64,000 bases of DNA, taken from assembly GCA_037349105.1 (NCBI GenBank), contig JAYJMM010000038.1:2826501-2890500 (forward strand), read 5' to 3'. This DNA is from Limnomonas spitsbergensis (taxonomy: Eukaryota > Chlorophyta > Chlorophyceae > Chlamydomonadales). The notes beneath the pieces were generated by a model. It was not told the DNA's origin, did not search any database, and saw only the letters and a list, made by a program, of their open reading frames with translations. Made by a program: the position numbers and the translations under genes. Shown one piece after another: positions 54,201 to 63,700 of the stretch; within the stretch, counting starts at the first letter, position 1, and each line of letters starts with the position of its first letter.

Positions 54201-55495
54201 CAGGTTCATGCCAGCACAACGTATAGACATGTAAATGAACAGCTGCAAGAAGCCCTGACATGATGACACAGGTTCATGCCAGCACAACGTAATGACATGT
54301 AAATGAACAGCTGCAAGAAGCCCTGACATGATGACACAGGTTCATGCCAGCACAACGTAAGACATGTAAATGAACAGCTGCAAGAAGCCCTGACATGATG
54401 ACACAGACATTGTAAATGAACAGCATGCCGCAAGATAGTCCCTGACAATGGATGACACAGGTTCATGCCAGCACAACGTATAGACATGTAAATGAACAGC
54501 TGCAAGAAGCCCTGACATGCATGAAACTAGGTTCATGCAGCACAACGTAATGACATGTAAATGTAACAGCTGCAAAGAAGCCCTGACATGATTGACACAG
54601 GGTCATGCCAGCACACGTAATGACATGTAAATGAACAGCTGCAAGAAGCCCTGACATGATGACTACAGGTTCCATGCCAGCACAACGTAAGACATGTAAA
54701 TGAACAGCTGCAAGAAGCCCCTGACATGATGACACAGGTTCATGCCAGCACAACGTATAGACATGTAAAATGAACAGCTGCAAGAAGCCCTGGACCATGA
54801 TGACACAGGTCATGCCAGCACAACGGAATGACATGTACATGAACAGCTGCAAGAAGCCCTGGACATGATGGCAACAGGGTTCATGCCAGCACAGAACGTA
54901 TGACATGTAAATGAACAGCTGAAAACTGACATTGATGACACAGGTCATGCAGCACAACGTACAGACCATGTAACTGAAAGCCTGCAAGAAGCACTGACAT
55001 GATGAAACAGTTCATGCCAGCACAACGTAAGACATGTAAATGAACAGCTGCAAGAAGCCCTGACATGATGACACAGGTTCATGCCAGCACAACGTAAGAC
55101 ATGTAAATGAACAGCTGCAAGAAGCCCTGACATGATGACACAGGTTCATGCCAGCACAACGTAAGACATGTAAATGAACAGCTGCAAGAAGCCCTGACAT
55201 GATGACACAGGTTCATGCCAGCACAACGTATGACATGTAAATGAACAGCTGCAAGAAGCCCTGACATGATGACACAGGTTCATGCCAGCACAACGTAAGA
55301 CATGTAAATGAACAGCTGCAAGAAGCCCTGACATGATGACACAGGTTCATGCCAGCACAACGTATGACATGTAAATGAACAGCTGCAAGAAGCCCTGACA
55401 TGATGACACAGGTTCATGCCAGCACAACGTATGACATGTAAATGAACAGCTGCAAGAAGCCCTGACATGATGACACAGGTTCATGCCAGCACAAC
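39290..55495. repeat. 67-bp satellite array, about 240 copies
   Basis: The unit joins TGACATGATGACACAGGTTC, ATGCCAGCACAACGTA(AG/TG), ACATGTAAATGAACAGCTGC and AAGAAGCCC. The first unit (39290-39356) is degenerate; the last breaks off inside GCCAGCACAAC at 55495. Most units differ only in AAGACATG versus ATGACATG. From about 42400 on, single-base insertions and deletions become common, with the worst blocks at about 46360-47560, 48280-48640, 50160-50640, 51880-52010, 52610-53230 and 54400-55010. Each unit has stops in every frame combination beyond about 62 residues, so it is not coding. Its function (centromeric, subtelomeric or neutral) cannot be told from sequence. Confidence 0.97.
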
Positions 55496-55545
55496 AGGGT
55501 TTAGGGTTTAGGTTTAGGGTTCACGGTTTGAGGTTCAGGGTTGAA
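55496..55545 (+). repeat. Telomere-like TTTAGGG tract abutting the satellite
   Basis: AGGGTTTAGGGTTTAGGTTT AGGGTTCACGGTTTGAGGTTCAGGGTT: two perfect TTTAGGG units, then worn ones. It begins at the base where the last 67-bp unit breaks off. Confidence 0.9.
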
Positions 55546-56973
55546 GCTGACGTATAGATTGAACACCTTGCATTGCACAGCATTGCAACAGAACACAAAC
55601 AGCTGTCGCAGTTCAGAACGTCGCATACCCGCTGGGCCCTGCTGAACGCTTGGCCACGTGGGGCTGGTAGAGAATGACTAGGCTCAATTCCAGCTGCCAT
55701 GCACAGCCTAGCCTAGCTGTCGCAGTGTAGCAGTGACGTGACTGAATCACTGGGCCAACCTCTGGCAAAGGCTCGAGTGTGGAACCAAATTTACTGAGCA
55801 GCAGGGTATATGCGATCCAGCGTGGCCTCCTTCCAGAAACCTAGGGTGCTCAGGATTTGAATCCAGTAGACTCAAAACTGCCTTCCCACGAAGTGAGCGC
55901 TACTCTATGGCTATGCCCCCAGCATGGAACCACATTTATTGAACATCGGGGCTCTGGGATTCAGCTGCACCTCATCCAGCGTGCCCTCCTTCCAGAATCC
56001 TAGGGTTTTGAGGATTTAGGGTTTGGGGGTTGTGTCTGCGGTAATATATTCAAACTAAAAAACCTAAAAAACATGCAGAAGTTTTGTCCACGCCTAATTG
56101 CAACAATAGTGTGGCAGACGGCAATTCAAATCTCCCGTCAAGCCTCTACCGTCTGGGACCCAAATTGCGCTGGAAGGGCTACATAACCTGCGCCTCCAAG
56201 CAGTGGAGGGGGGGGGGGGTGAGCCAGTCCCACCAGCAGGGATCCCGGACCCAGTCCCACCAGCAGGGATCCCGGATCCCGGATCCAGTCTCACCAGCAG
56301 GGATCCAGGATCCAGATCCAGTCGCACCAGCAGGGATCCGGAAGGAAAAGAAGAAAGGGAATTACATTCCTCAAGGATGTGCGTTTCGTATTTCTTTTAT
56401 ATTTTGCAATTGAAAAACAAAATATTGATGTAAGGAAACATTGTGACACGGGCCGAGGCCGCGCTGCTCCCATCATGACAAGAGGAACAGGAAACCCAGT
56501 GGACATTATTTTGCCGATTGTTCCGCCTCTCTCCTCCCTGAACCCTGTACAAATTGGCAAATAGCCTAGCACTAGAGCAGGCACGCAGCACTAGGGCAGG
56601 CTAGCAGCACTAGAGCAGGCTAGCAGCACTAGAGCAGGCTAGCAGCACTAGAGCAGGCCAGCAGTCTTTGAAGCTGTTTCCTCCCCTTGCCATGCGCCGC
56701 TTTTAGGTTTTGGTTTGAGGGTACAGGGTTTATAGAGTTAAGGGTTAAGGGCTCAGGATTACTTGCGGGACTTAAGTTTCTGTGTAGGCAAGTGGTGATA
56801 TTTCAAGGCTGGGGGGAATCCACCTGAGGGCACTCATGAAGGTGAAAACTGATAATAACAATACCGCATTCATAATAATATTCATAATAATATTCATAAT
56901 ATTATTCATAATATCATTCATAATATTAAAAAAGTCCCTGCAGCCTGCAGCATGCCCACCCTCTGATGCCCAC
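55546..56973. other. Region left of mTERF exon 3, with short repeats
   Basis: Includes the second CCCGCTGGGC-family copy (55626-55712), two loose copies of a GCGTGGCCTCCTTCCAGAAACC TAGGG block (55820, 55980), CACCAGCAGGGATCC repeats (56228-56340) and a 19-bp array (56572-56665). The end of the mTERF gene should be here. An in-phase short terminal exon could start at about 56850, but this is unproven. Confidence 0.45.
56572..56665. repeat. 19-bp tandem repeat, five copies
   Basis: AGCAGCACTAGAGCAGGCT repeated, the first copies slightly altered. Confidence 0.93.
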
Positions 56974-59900
56974 CAGGTATTTTTCTGCAGGTGGCAGGCC
57001 ATTCACGTAGCTGAAAAGGGGTCCCAGCTCGTCGTATACGTTCAAGTCAAAGATGCTGGCAGCGTCCGCCACCTCTGCCGCCGTCGCGTTCATGACCATG
57101 TGGAGAAAGTTCCATCTGGCAGGTACACAGGGTCAATGGATGTTGTCATTTTTTAGGGATCTCCTTCATGGAAGACTGTAAAAAAAGTGTGCCTAGAAAA
57201 AAAAATGACTAAAAAAAAAAAAAAATCGTGGGGATCTTTGGCACCTTTCCCGGGTTTCTTTTGGTGTATTTACTTTTCTTCAACCTTTCGCTCTTTTTCA
57301 GGGTTGTTTTCTTTCGGGTGCGAACAACCATCGGCGTGTCAGTGCGATAACGCACGGTATGCAACAACTTTTTCTGCCACCAGCAGGTATCGAACTCGCG
57401 ACCTCCGCTTGATCAGCATCGACGGTGCTAGGCCGTAAGCGACTGACACGAGTACGGCATTAGTCACGGTCGATTGGGTGGGTGGCGGGCGAGAGGTGTC
57501 ATCGCTGCGCGGCCAAAAAGCTTCACGAATACACATCGCCTACACCCGACGTTGAGTAACATATAACCACATTGCTAATGCGCTGCTTTCAATCGAGGCC
57601 GCACTTGCGGCATAACAGTGCGTTGCCACCCAGGCCGTGCATGCCGAGCGTCGCCACTCGTTTCGGTATGTAGCATGGGTGGTTGGCCGGCGAGAGATGT
57701 CATCGGCCCCCAATTCGCAGCGACTGCAATAACTTTTCGAATACATATCGCCTACACTCGACGTTGAGTGCATTAGAATCACAATGTCAATGCGCATCTT
57801 TTGATAGCCTGCCCGGTGCCTGCTGAGCGTCGTGAGCCGTCCAGGCCGGCATAGTAGGTTCTGCTGCGCGTCTTTTTTTTTTTTTTTTTTTTTTTTAGTC
57901 ACTTTTTTTTTCTTGGCACGCTTTTTTTACAGTCTCCCATGATGGAGATCCCTAAAAAAAAAAAGACGGTCACCAAACCTACTATGCCGAAGCGACGGCT
58001 CACGACGCTCCGCAGGCCAAGCCAGGGGTGGGTTGCGACGTAGTGTTCTGCCGCAAGCGCGGCCTCGATCAAAAGAAGCGCATTAGCAATGCGATTCTAT
58101 TGTACCCAACGTCGGCTGTAGGTGACATGAATTCGAAAAGCTTTTTGGCCGCGCGGCGATGACATTTCTCGCCCGCCACCCACCCAACGTAATCGTCCGT
58201 GACTAATGCCGTACTTGTGTCAGTCGCTTACAGCCTAGCACCGACAATACTGATCAAGCGGAGGTCGCGAGTTCAATACCTGCCGGTGGCAGAAAAAGTT
58301 GTTGCAGACCGTGCGTTATCGCACTGACACGCCGATGGTTGTTCGCACCCGAAAGAAATCAACCCTGAAAAAGAGCGAAGGGTTCAGGAAAAGAAAATAC
58401 ACCAAAAGAAACCCGGGAAAGGTGGCAAAGATCCCCACGATTTTTTCATTTTCAGTTATAATACTTACATCAGTTACAAAAGCTGCGATAGGGATCAGCT
58501 ATATCTTTTGTGTGATTACACCAGTTGTCGGTTGTATCTGCTGTCAGTTAAGGCGGTCAGTTGTAACGCAAAGTAGGTACAGCAATTACAACAGTTTCCG
58601 GAGTGGGGAAGGCAGAGCATGATCCCGCTGAGCTTGTGACCTATCGCACTGTATTGCGCTGTACCGCGCTGTACCGTGCTGTACCGTGCTGTATCGCGCT
58701 GAACCGTGCTGCGTCGTGCTGTATCGTGCTGTATCGCACTGTACCGTGCCGTATCGCACTGTACCGCACTGTATCATGCTGTACCGTGCTGTACCGTGCT
58801 CAAGGCTGTGCAACTGCGCCGTAATTCAGGAATCGTGCAAGTAATTACGGCCCCTGCCTGGTAGATCATTTATAAATTTGCTTAGAAATTACGGTGACTG
58901 AAACTCAGCTACGTAATTCAGCCACCGTAAGGACCGCAATCAGTACAGCACTGATTGAGCTGTCTTGGTTGTACAATCAGGAGAAACCTGTGTGCCATAT
59001 CGTGAGACCATCATGGGGGGATGCAACCCCATGACCTCCTTCCCCCCACCCCCGTATCCCAATATATTCTCCGGCTGCCTCTTCAGGAAAGCTGAAAAAT
59101 AAGCTTAAAGTGAAATTTGAAGTAACTTATAACTGCTTCCACCACCACTATGGTAACGGCGCGGATGTGACTTCTGCCCAGGCTGCGCTGTTTCCTTATC
59201 TCTCACGCCTCCCATGGGGCATAGCTTTCTTCCTTTCCTTCCACGCTCACCACCAGGAGGTTCTTTGGAACCACGTCCGAAGGTGCGTTGGTTTATCTAT
59301 TTCCATTTAGAAATGTCCATTTGTAAATGATTTAATAAATACATCGGTTTAGACGCTAGGCAGAGAGGCAAGACAATCAAACGTTAACCGGGAAGATCCA
59401 GCGCATAAAGTGTGAACCAAACAGCTTGTAGCCTCCCAGAGTGCCCACCTCCTCTCCCAAAGTCAAAAATGTGAACCAACCAACTTGAGGCCTGCCAGTG
59501 TTCCCACCACCTCCTCCTTCAGCATGGAAAGTTTGAACACAACAACTTGAAGCCTGCTAGTGTTCCACCTCATCCCCCAGCGTGGAAAGTGTGAATCAAA
59601 AAACAATTAGCCTGCCAGATTTCCCCCCTCCCTTCCCAGTGTGGAAAGTGTTAACCACCCAACTTTTGGCCTGCCAGAGTGCCCACCTTCTCTCTAGCTG
59701 CTTCTTTGACAGCTTGAGGATGCCGGGGCGCTTTAACAGCAGCTTGTTGAGCAGCCGGCCCTGGAAGCCAGCCTTCATGAGGTACTTGATCTTAGACACC
59801 AAAACCCTGCGCCAGGGGGGGAGGAGGCCAAGTCAGGAGAGGCAGGGCAACTTCTGGGCATTTGAACAGCAGCTTGAAAATCAGCCAGCCTTGGAAGCCA

Positions 59901-60889
59901 GCCTTCATGAGGTACTTGATCTTAGACACCACTACCCTGCGCCAGGGGAGGAGGGAGGCCAAGTGAGGAGAGGCAGGGCAGCCTCTGGGCATTTGAACAG
60001 CAGCTTGAAAATCAGCCAGCCTTGGAAGCCAGCCTTCATGGGGTACTTGATCTTCGACACCACTACCCTGCACCAGGGGGGGCGACGAATCAACGGAATA
60101 AGAAAATATAGGGCAGCTTCTGGGCAGCTTCCGACTCAAATTCAAATCCAAATCAGGGGCGGATAAGTCGCTGTTACAGCGTCCATGCACCCACATGTCG
60201 ACGTTCATAGAAACGTCGAGTGTGCCAAAAATGGCAAAGGGATCCGATCCGATTTATATCCTGAAACCGTATCTGTTACAAACCTTGGAATCCCTAGGGC
60301 TCGACATAAAAGCGGTGATTTCTTCAAGGCATTTCTTTCTGTTCTTCCCTTTTGTGGGATGTGTTCTCACTTTCTCACTTCCTCTGTGGCCTCTACCTTC
60401 CTCAGCCGCCCACCTGCCCTTGGCATCCAGGAGCTTGCTTGGTTGGGCGGACAGTAGCACCATCCAACAGAAGCACAATCACACATGGGGCGTATGGCCA
60501 GCGGCCTGAGTGCAGCTGACATGTAGCTGAGTCACGAAAATACAAAAGAACTGGCGCAATCCACCTAAACGTGCGCCATTTTGTGCTACCATGGCTTTGA
60601 AAGTTCAGTGATCGATTCCAGGGTTTTCACCCTAAACCCTGGACCCCTCCTTTGGCATCCAGATGCTAGGGTTTGGGGTACGATAGCAAAACCCGGCTGA
60701 ACTTTTGCCAAATATTGTGTCGTACCGTGCTACCTTGGTTCCAGGTTCAGGGTTCTAACCCTTAGTTCTAAAACCTGAATCGTTGTACACCACACACCCT
60801 TCCGAGGCATCCAGGAACCTGGGGCATGCCATGACGATTTTGATGATGACGTCCCACTCCAGCTGAGCCTTGTGAGACAGAAAGTCGAA
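56974..60889 (-). CDS. mTERF-family protein (partial, three exons)
   Basis: mTERF proteins are helical-repeat nucleic-acid-binding proteins acting in mitochondria or chloroplasts on transcription, splicing or translation. Minus-strand exons 60889-60798, 59806-59687 and 57115-56974 join with matching phases to about 117 residues. Two mTERF-type repeats are clear: a helix pair ending ACPRFLDASEG, then SKIKYLMKAGFQGRLLNKLL with LKRPGILKLSKKQLERR, and WNFLHMVMNATAAEVADAAS ending LPPAEKYL. The spacing of Pro-x-hydrophobic-Leu and Gly-Phe is typical. Both ends are missing: exon 1 here begins at an acceptor, so upstream exons lie to the right and were not found. No targeting peptide can be assessed. 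Confidence 0.75.
57153..57954. mobile_element. About 800-bp element with terminal inverted repeats in the mTERF intron
   Basis: The left end TAGGGATCTCCTTCATGGAA GACTGTAAAAAAAGTGTGCC is inverted at 57897-57954 (GGCACGCTTTTTTTACAGTC ... GGAGATCCCTA). A/T homopolymers adjoin both ends. It lies 38 bp from mTERF exon 57115. Its inside is SINE-like sequence, and no transposase is visible. Confidence 0.75.
57227..58447. mobile_element. Large inverted repeat of tRNA-related SINE-like sequence
   Basis: 57227-57650 and 58020-58447 are inverted copies (about 80-85% by eye), and 57815-57880 pairs with 57958-58020. Both arms hold a pol III B-box-like block, GGTCGCGAGTTCAATACCTG at 58263 and its inverted partner at 57383, next to GATCAAGCGGAG. 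The outer ends are TTTTTT/AAAAAA runs. A third partial copy (57655-57800) repeats the GGCGAGAGATGTCATCG to GCCTACACTCGACGTTGAG part in the left orientation. Confidence 0.8.
58640..58802. repeat. 10-bp CTGTACCGTG repeat
   Basis: About 16 degenerate copies of CTGTACCGTG and CTGTATCGCA. Confidence 0.93.
58889..58932. repeat. Small hairpin TTACGGTGACTGAA/TTCAGCCACCGTAA
   Basis: 14-bp arms with one mismatch around AACTCAGCTACGTAA. AATTACGGC also occurs 40 bp to the left. It may be the core of a degenerate MITE. Confidence 0.65.
59152..59238 (+). repeat. Dispersed repeat (GGTAACGGYGCGGATGTG family), copy 2
   Basis: GGTAACGGCGCGGATGTGAC, CCCAGGCTGCGCTGTTTCCT and CTCTCACGCCTCCCATGGGG. Confidence 0.88.
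59400..59680. repeat. About 61-bp repeats of the mTERF exon 2 donor side
   Basis: Five copies of GGAAAGTGTGAACCAACCAACTTGAGGCC-type sequence with TGCCAGTGTTCCCACC. The last leads into the true donor of the exon at 59687 (GAGTGCCCACCTTC on the plus strand). Confidence 0.85.
59815..60080 (-). repeat. Two tandem extra copies of mTERF exon 2 with its acceptor
   Basis: Units of about 119-128 bp contain GTGTCTAAGATCAAGTACCT, CATGAAGGCTGGCTTCCA and a copy of the CTGGCGCAG or CTGGTGCAG acceptor. They still read SKIKYLMKAGFQGW, but the later part has diverged (LIFKLLFKCPEVA) and the donor is replaced by intron sequence. They could be used as alternative exon starts. Confidence 0.88.
60415..60680. repeat. 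Decayed copies of the mTERF exon 1 donor junction
   Basis: TTGGCATCCAGGAGCTTGC at 60418 and CCTTTGGCATCCAGATGCTAGG at 60650 resemble the exon end GAGGCATCCAGGAACCTGG at 60804. Confidence 0.7.
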
Positions 60890-61041
60890 CTGCGCGCACC
60901 ACAAGGGGGGGGGGGGGGAGTTCACATCATTAGTTTTTCTAGTGGTTTTTCTAGTGGTATGTCTGGTGATTTTTCTAGGGTTTTTTCTAGTGCGCCATAA
61001 TATCAGGCTTGGGTTAAGGGTTAAGGGTCAAGGATTTTGGT
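60890..61041. other. Intron side of the mTERF exon 1 acceptor, simple repeats
   Basis: A 13-G run at 60906, then TTTTTCTAGTG repeated four times with variants. Confidence 0.6.
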
Positions 61042-61130
61042 GTGTGCCAGACCAGCTTCGGGTTCCCTTTTTTCCCTTTTTTAAGAATTGAAGTTGATAA
61101 CTTAGTCTCTAAACCAAAGATAGTAAGTGC

Positions 61131-61317
61131 GTGCCGTCTCTATTCCGCTGTCCTGGGCGAGGAGAACGCTGGCGATGCGTGTTGCTTCCTTCAATGCAAA
61201 GGCTGTGGGCAGAACTTGTCGCCGTCCAACCCATCTGCTTCAGTCAAGGCGCACTACCACCCAGGCATGTCTGCAGCCTCGATCCCGGATTTTACTCTGA
61301 CAGACTCGAGAACTTAG
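61131..61317 (+). pseudogene. BED-like zinc-finger fragment of a transposon protein
   Basis: An open frame reads CCFLQCKGCGQNLSPSNPSA followed by SVKAHYHPG. The CKGCG, SNPSAS and KAH spacing resembles BED-type fingers of hAT-like elements in volvocine algae (from memory). Nothing else of a transposase is nearby, and the frame stops at 61317. Confidence 0.45.
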
Positions 61318-61415
61318 GAATAGTCACGCTATGAGTCTGAAATGTGTTCCTATTGATCATGTAGTGGTACTATAACTGAACTACCGGACCAGCCCTGCCC
61401 CATATTGCGGGGTGG

Positions 61416-61672
61416 AGGTAAAGGGCCTCGGTTTCAGGGTTATGGGAGGCTGGGAGGGCATAGGTACTGCAGGGGGGGAGGTAAAGGGCCTCGGTAACAG
61501 GGTTATGGGAGGCTGGGAGGGCATAGGTACTGCAGGGGGTGGAGGTAAAGGGCCTCGGTTTCAGGGTTATGGGAGGCTGGGAGGGCATAGGTACTGCAGG
61601 GAGTGGAGGTAAAGGGCCTCGGTTTCAGGGTTATGGGAGGCTGGGAGGGCATAGGTACTGCAGGAGTATAAT
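61416..61672. repeat. 63-bp tandem repeat, four copies
   Basis: GGTAAAGGGCCTCGGTTTCA, GGGTTATGGGAGGCTGGGAG and GGCATAGGTACTGCAGG. In reverse each unit carries a CCTGCAG acceptor-like site, so it may be another junction-derived array of an unseen exon. Confidence 0.93.
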
Positions 61673-62025
61673 TGACAAACTCAACCAGATCCGAGTCCAT
61701 CATGGGTCATTTGCTTTATATATAGGCATCGGCAATATACTTTACATGCCCCGCCAAGGTAAAATATATCATATATATATAGTATATCAAGTCAGGAAAA
61801 AGTGGCCCAAAGTCGGACGAGAACGCATGTGCTTGTCTCACAAGCAGCCCCCAGTAGCTGAAATGCCGTATTTCCACGTTTTCAGTCGCGACATTCAGGA
61901 TTTCACGCGCACCCGCTTCAAAAGAATTCGAATACATCGCGCCACGCCGCAGCAACTCCGCGCACCCCCCAAATAATAACACGTGAGCCGAGTCCTACAG
62001 GATTTACGCATTAGAAGGTACATTT
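61673..62025. other. AT-richer stretch without recognised gene
   Basis: Contains TATATATAG tracts. A minus-strand open stretch of about 60 codons ends at a GTGAGA donor near 61850; it was not accepted as an exon because nothing in it is recognisable. Confidence 0.35.
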
Positions 62026-62459
62026 CCAAGTCACATTTCCAAGTCACATTTCCAAGTCACATTTCCAAGTCACATTTCCAAGTCACATTTCCAAGTCACA
62101 TTTCCAAGTCACATCTTAAGTCACATTTCCAAGTCACATCTCCAAGTCACATCTCCAAGTCACATTTCCAAGTCACATTTCCAAGTCACATTTCCAAGTC
62201 ACATTTCCAAGTCACATTTCCAGGTCACATTTCCAAGTCACATTTCCAAGTCACATTTCCAAGTCACATTTCCAAGTCACATTTCCAAGTCACATTTCCA
62301 AGTCACATTTCCAAGTCACATTTCCAAGTCACATTTCCAAGTCACATTTCCAAGTCACATTTCCAAGTCACATTTCCAAGTCACATTTCCAAGTCACATT
62401 TCCAAGTCACATTTCCAAGTCACATTTCCAAGTCACATTTCCAAGTCACATTTCCAAGT
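62026..62459. repeat. 13-bp satellite ACATTTCCAAGTC, about 33 copies
   Basis: Near-perfect; the exceptions are one shortened ACATCTTAAGTC, two CATCTCC and one CAGGTC variant. Confidence 0.98.
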
Positions 62460-63174
62460 TTTTTACAAGCTATATTTCCTATCTGCAGTTTCAAGCAACA
62501 GCACTATTAATATATATTTTTACCATCGTTTATACCAATAGTACGTCCATGCTTGCGGCCGATATTCCTCGAGTGCATGCAGGAAAACCAATCAAGGTTT
62601 ATAACCTTATATAGAAGGTCTCCACAGCAATAGATGTTCTCCCTCAAGGTTCGGAAGGTACAGCAGCAACAGTTTTCGCGCGCCGTCCTAGCGTATTAAA
62701 CTGCCTGTACCGGTAAAAGGGCTCAAGTCCCATGCATCAGACGGGAGCAGATGCTCTGTTGGACAGGAACAACTTCAAAGAAAAAATCACAGCAGCACCC
62801 GAAGCCATCCGCCATTATTCCTCTCGCCTGCATGGTAGCCTACCTAGTGTGCTATGGCCTCACCGGTGACTTCCTTTATCCAGCCTCAACACACACCAGT
62901 AATCTTTATTCATTGAAGATAGATTCTCTCTCGCATGCAGTTCCCATGTTTCACGGTTCAGGACACAAACGACTCTCTGCTATTCACAAATTAACGACGT
63001 AATGAATTAATTGATTCATTTGCTGTTACCGACAATCTGTTATTAACCAAATCAATATACTGTTCACCTGTTGTTCACCAAATGAATCTGCTTTTAATCG
63101 ACAGATGGACACGCATCCCACCTCTTCATCTGATGGGTACCCTTCTGACGATGGCCGCTTAGTTTGGTAACGGC
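62460..63174. other. Region without recognised genes
   Basis: Open frames are short and unlike known families. Loosely repeated GTTCACC/AACCAAAT blocks occur at 62990-63100. Confidence 0.4.
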
Positions 63175-63262
63175 ACGGATGTTGCTACGGCCCCAAGCTG
63201 CGCTGTTTCCTTAACCTCCACGCCCTAATAGGGCGTAGCTTTCTTTCTTTCTTTCTTTACCA
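63175..63262 (+). repeat. Dispersed repeat (GGTAACGGYGCGGATGTG family), copy 3
   Basis: GGTAACGGCACGGATGTTGC, CAAGCTGCGCTGTTTCCTTA and CACGCCCTAATAGGGCGTAG, ending in (CTTT)n. Confidence 0.88.
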
Positions 63263-63497
63263 AGGTGAACGAAAGGTACGACAGTCTCATCGTGGCCGGC
63301 GTGGCGCCCCCGCAGGGTTTAGGGTTAAGGGTTTAGGGGCGCCACCAGGCCCGTGTAGGATGATTGTTACCTTGGCGCTTGTCCTACCACAGTTCATGCA
63401 GCAATTGTGCCACTCCCCTGGACTGCAAAAACTCAAACTTCATAGCTGCCCATGTCTCGGGCAGCGGCCAAGATGGGAGGCTTGCTAATTCTAATCC

Positions 63498-63700
63498 ATG
63501 GGCAGATCTAAGCGCCATGGGCAGATTTAAGTGCCATGGGCAGATCTAAGCGCCATGGGCAGATCTAAGTGCCATGGGCAGATCTAAGCGCCATGGGCAG
63601 ATCTAAGTGCCATGGGCAGATCTAAGCGCTATGGGCAGATCTAAGCGCCATGGGCAGATCTAAGTGCCATGGGCAGATCTGAACGCCATGGGCAGATTCC
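63498..63700. repeat. 19-bp repeat ATGGGCAGATCTAAGCGCC, about 10 copies
   Basis: Variants are TTTAAG, AGTGCC, AGCGCT and GAACGCC. Confidence 0.97.

Noticed and set aside
39310..55468. Dozens of 62-residue minus ORFs of one sequence, resembling a peptide gene family
   Set aside because: They start every 67 bp and are the satellite read through nearly three units. The unit is not a multiple of three and has no conserved gene signals.
39290..55495. CRISPR array
   Set aside because: Units are head-to-tail with no unique spacers, and the context is eukaryotic.
56772..56870. Terminal mTERF exon encoding FTFMSALRWIPPSLEIS
   Set aside because: That frame does not match the phase left by the exon ending at 56974; the in-phase reading stops after four residues.
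57339..57440. tRNA gene on the minus strand within the foldback
   Set aside because: The B box is good but the A box and cloverleaf are poor, and an inverted copy lies 850 bp away, so a SINE-like origin fits better.
61716..61982. Upstream exon of the mTERF gene on the minus strand
   Set aside because: It begins at GTG, not ATG, and has no recognisable motif. A GTGAGA donor near 61850 gives a compatible phase, but that alone is weak.
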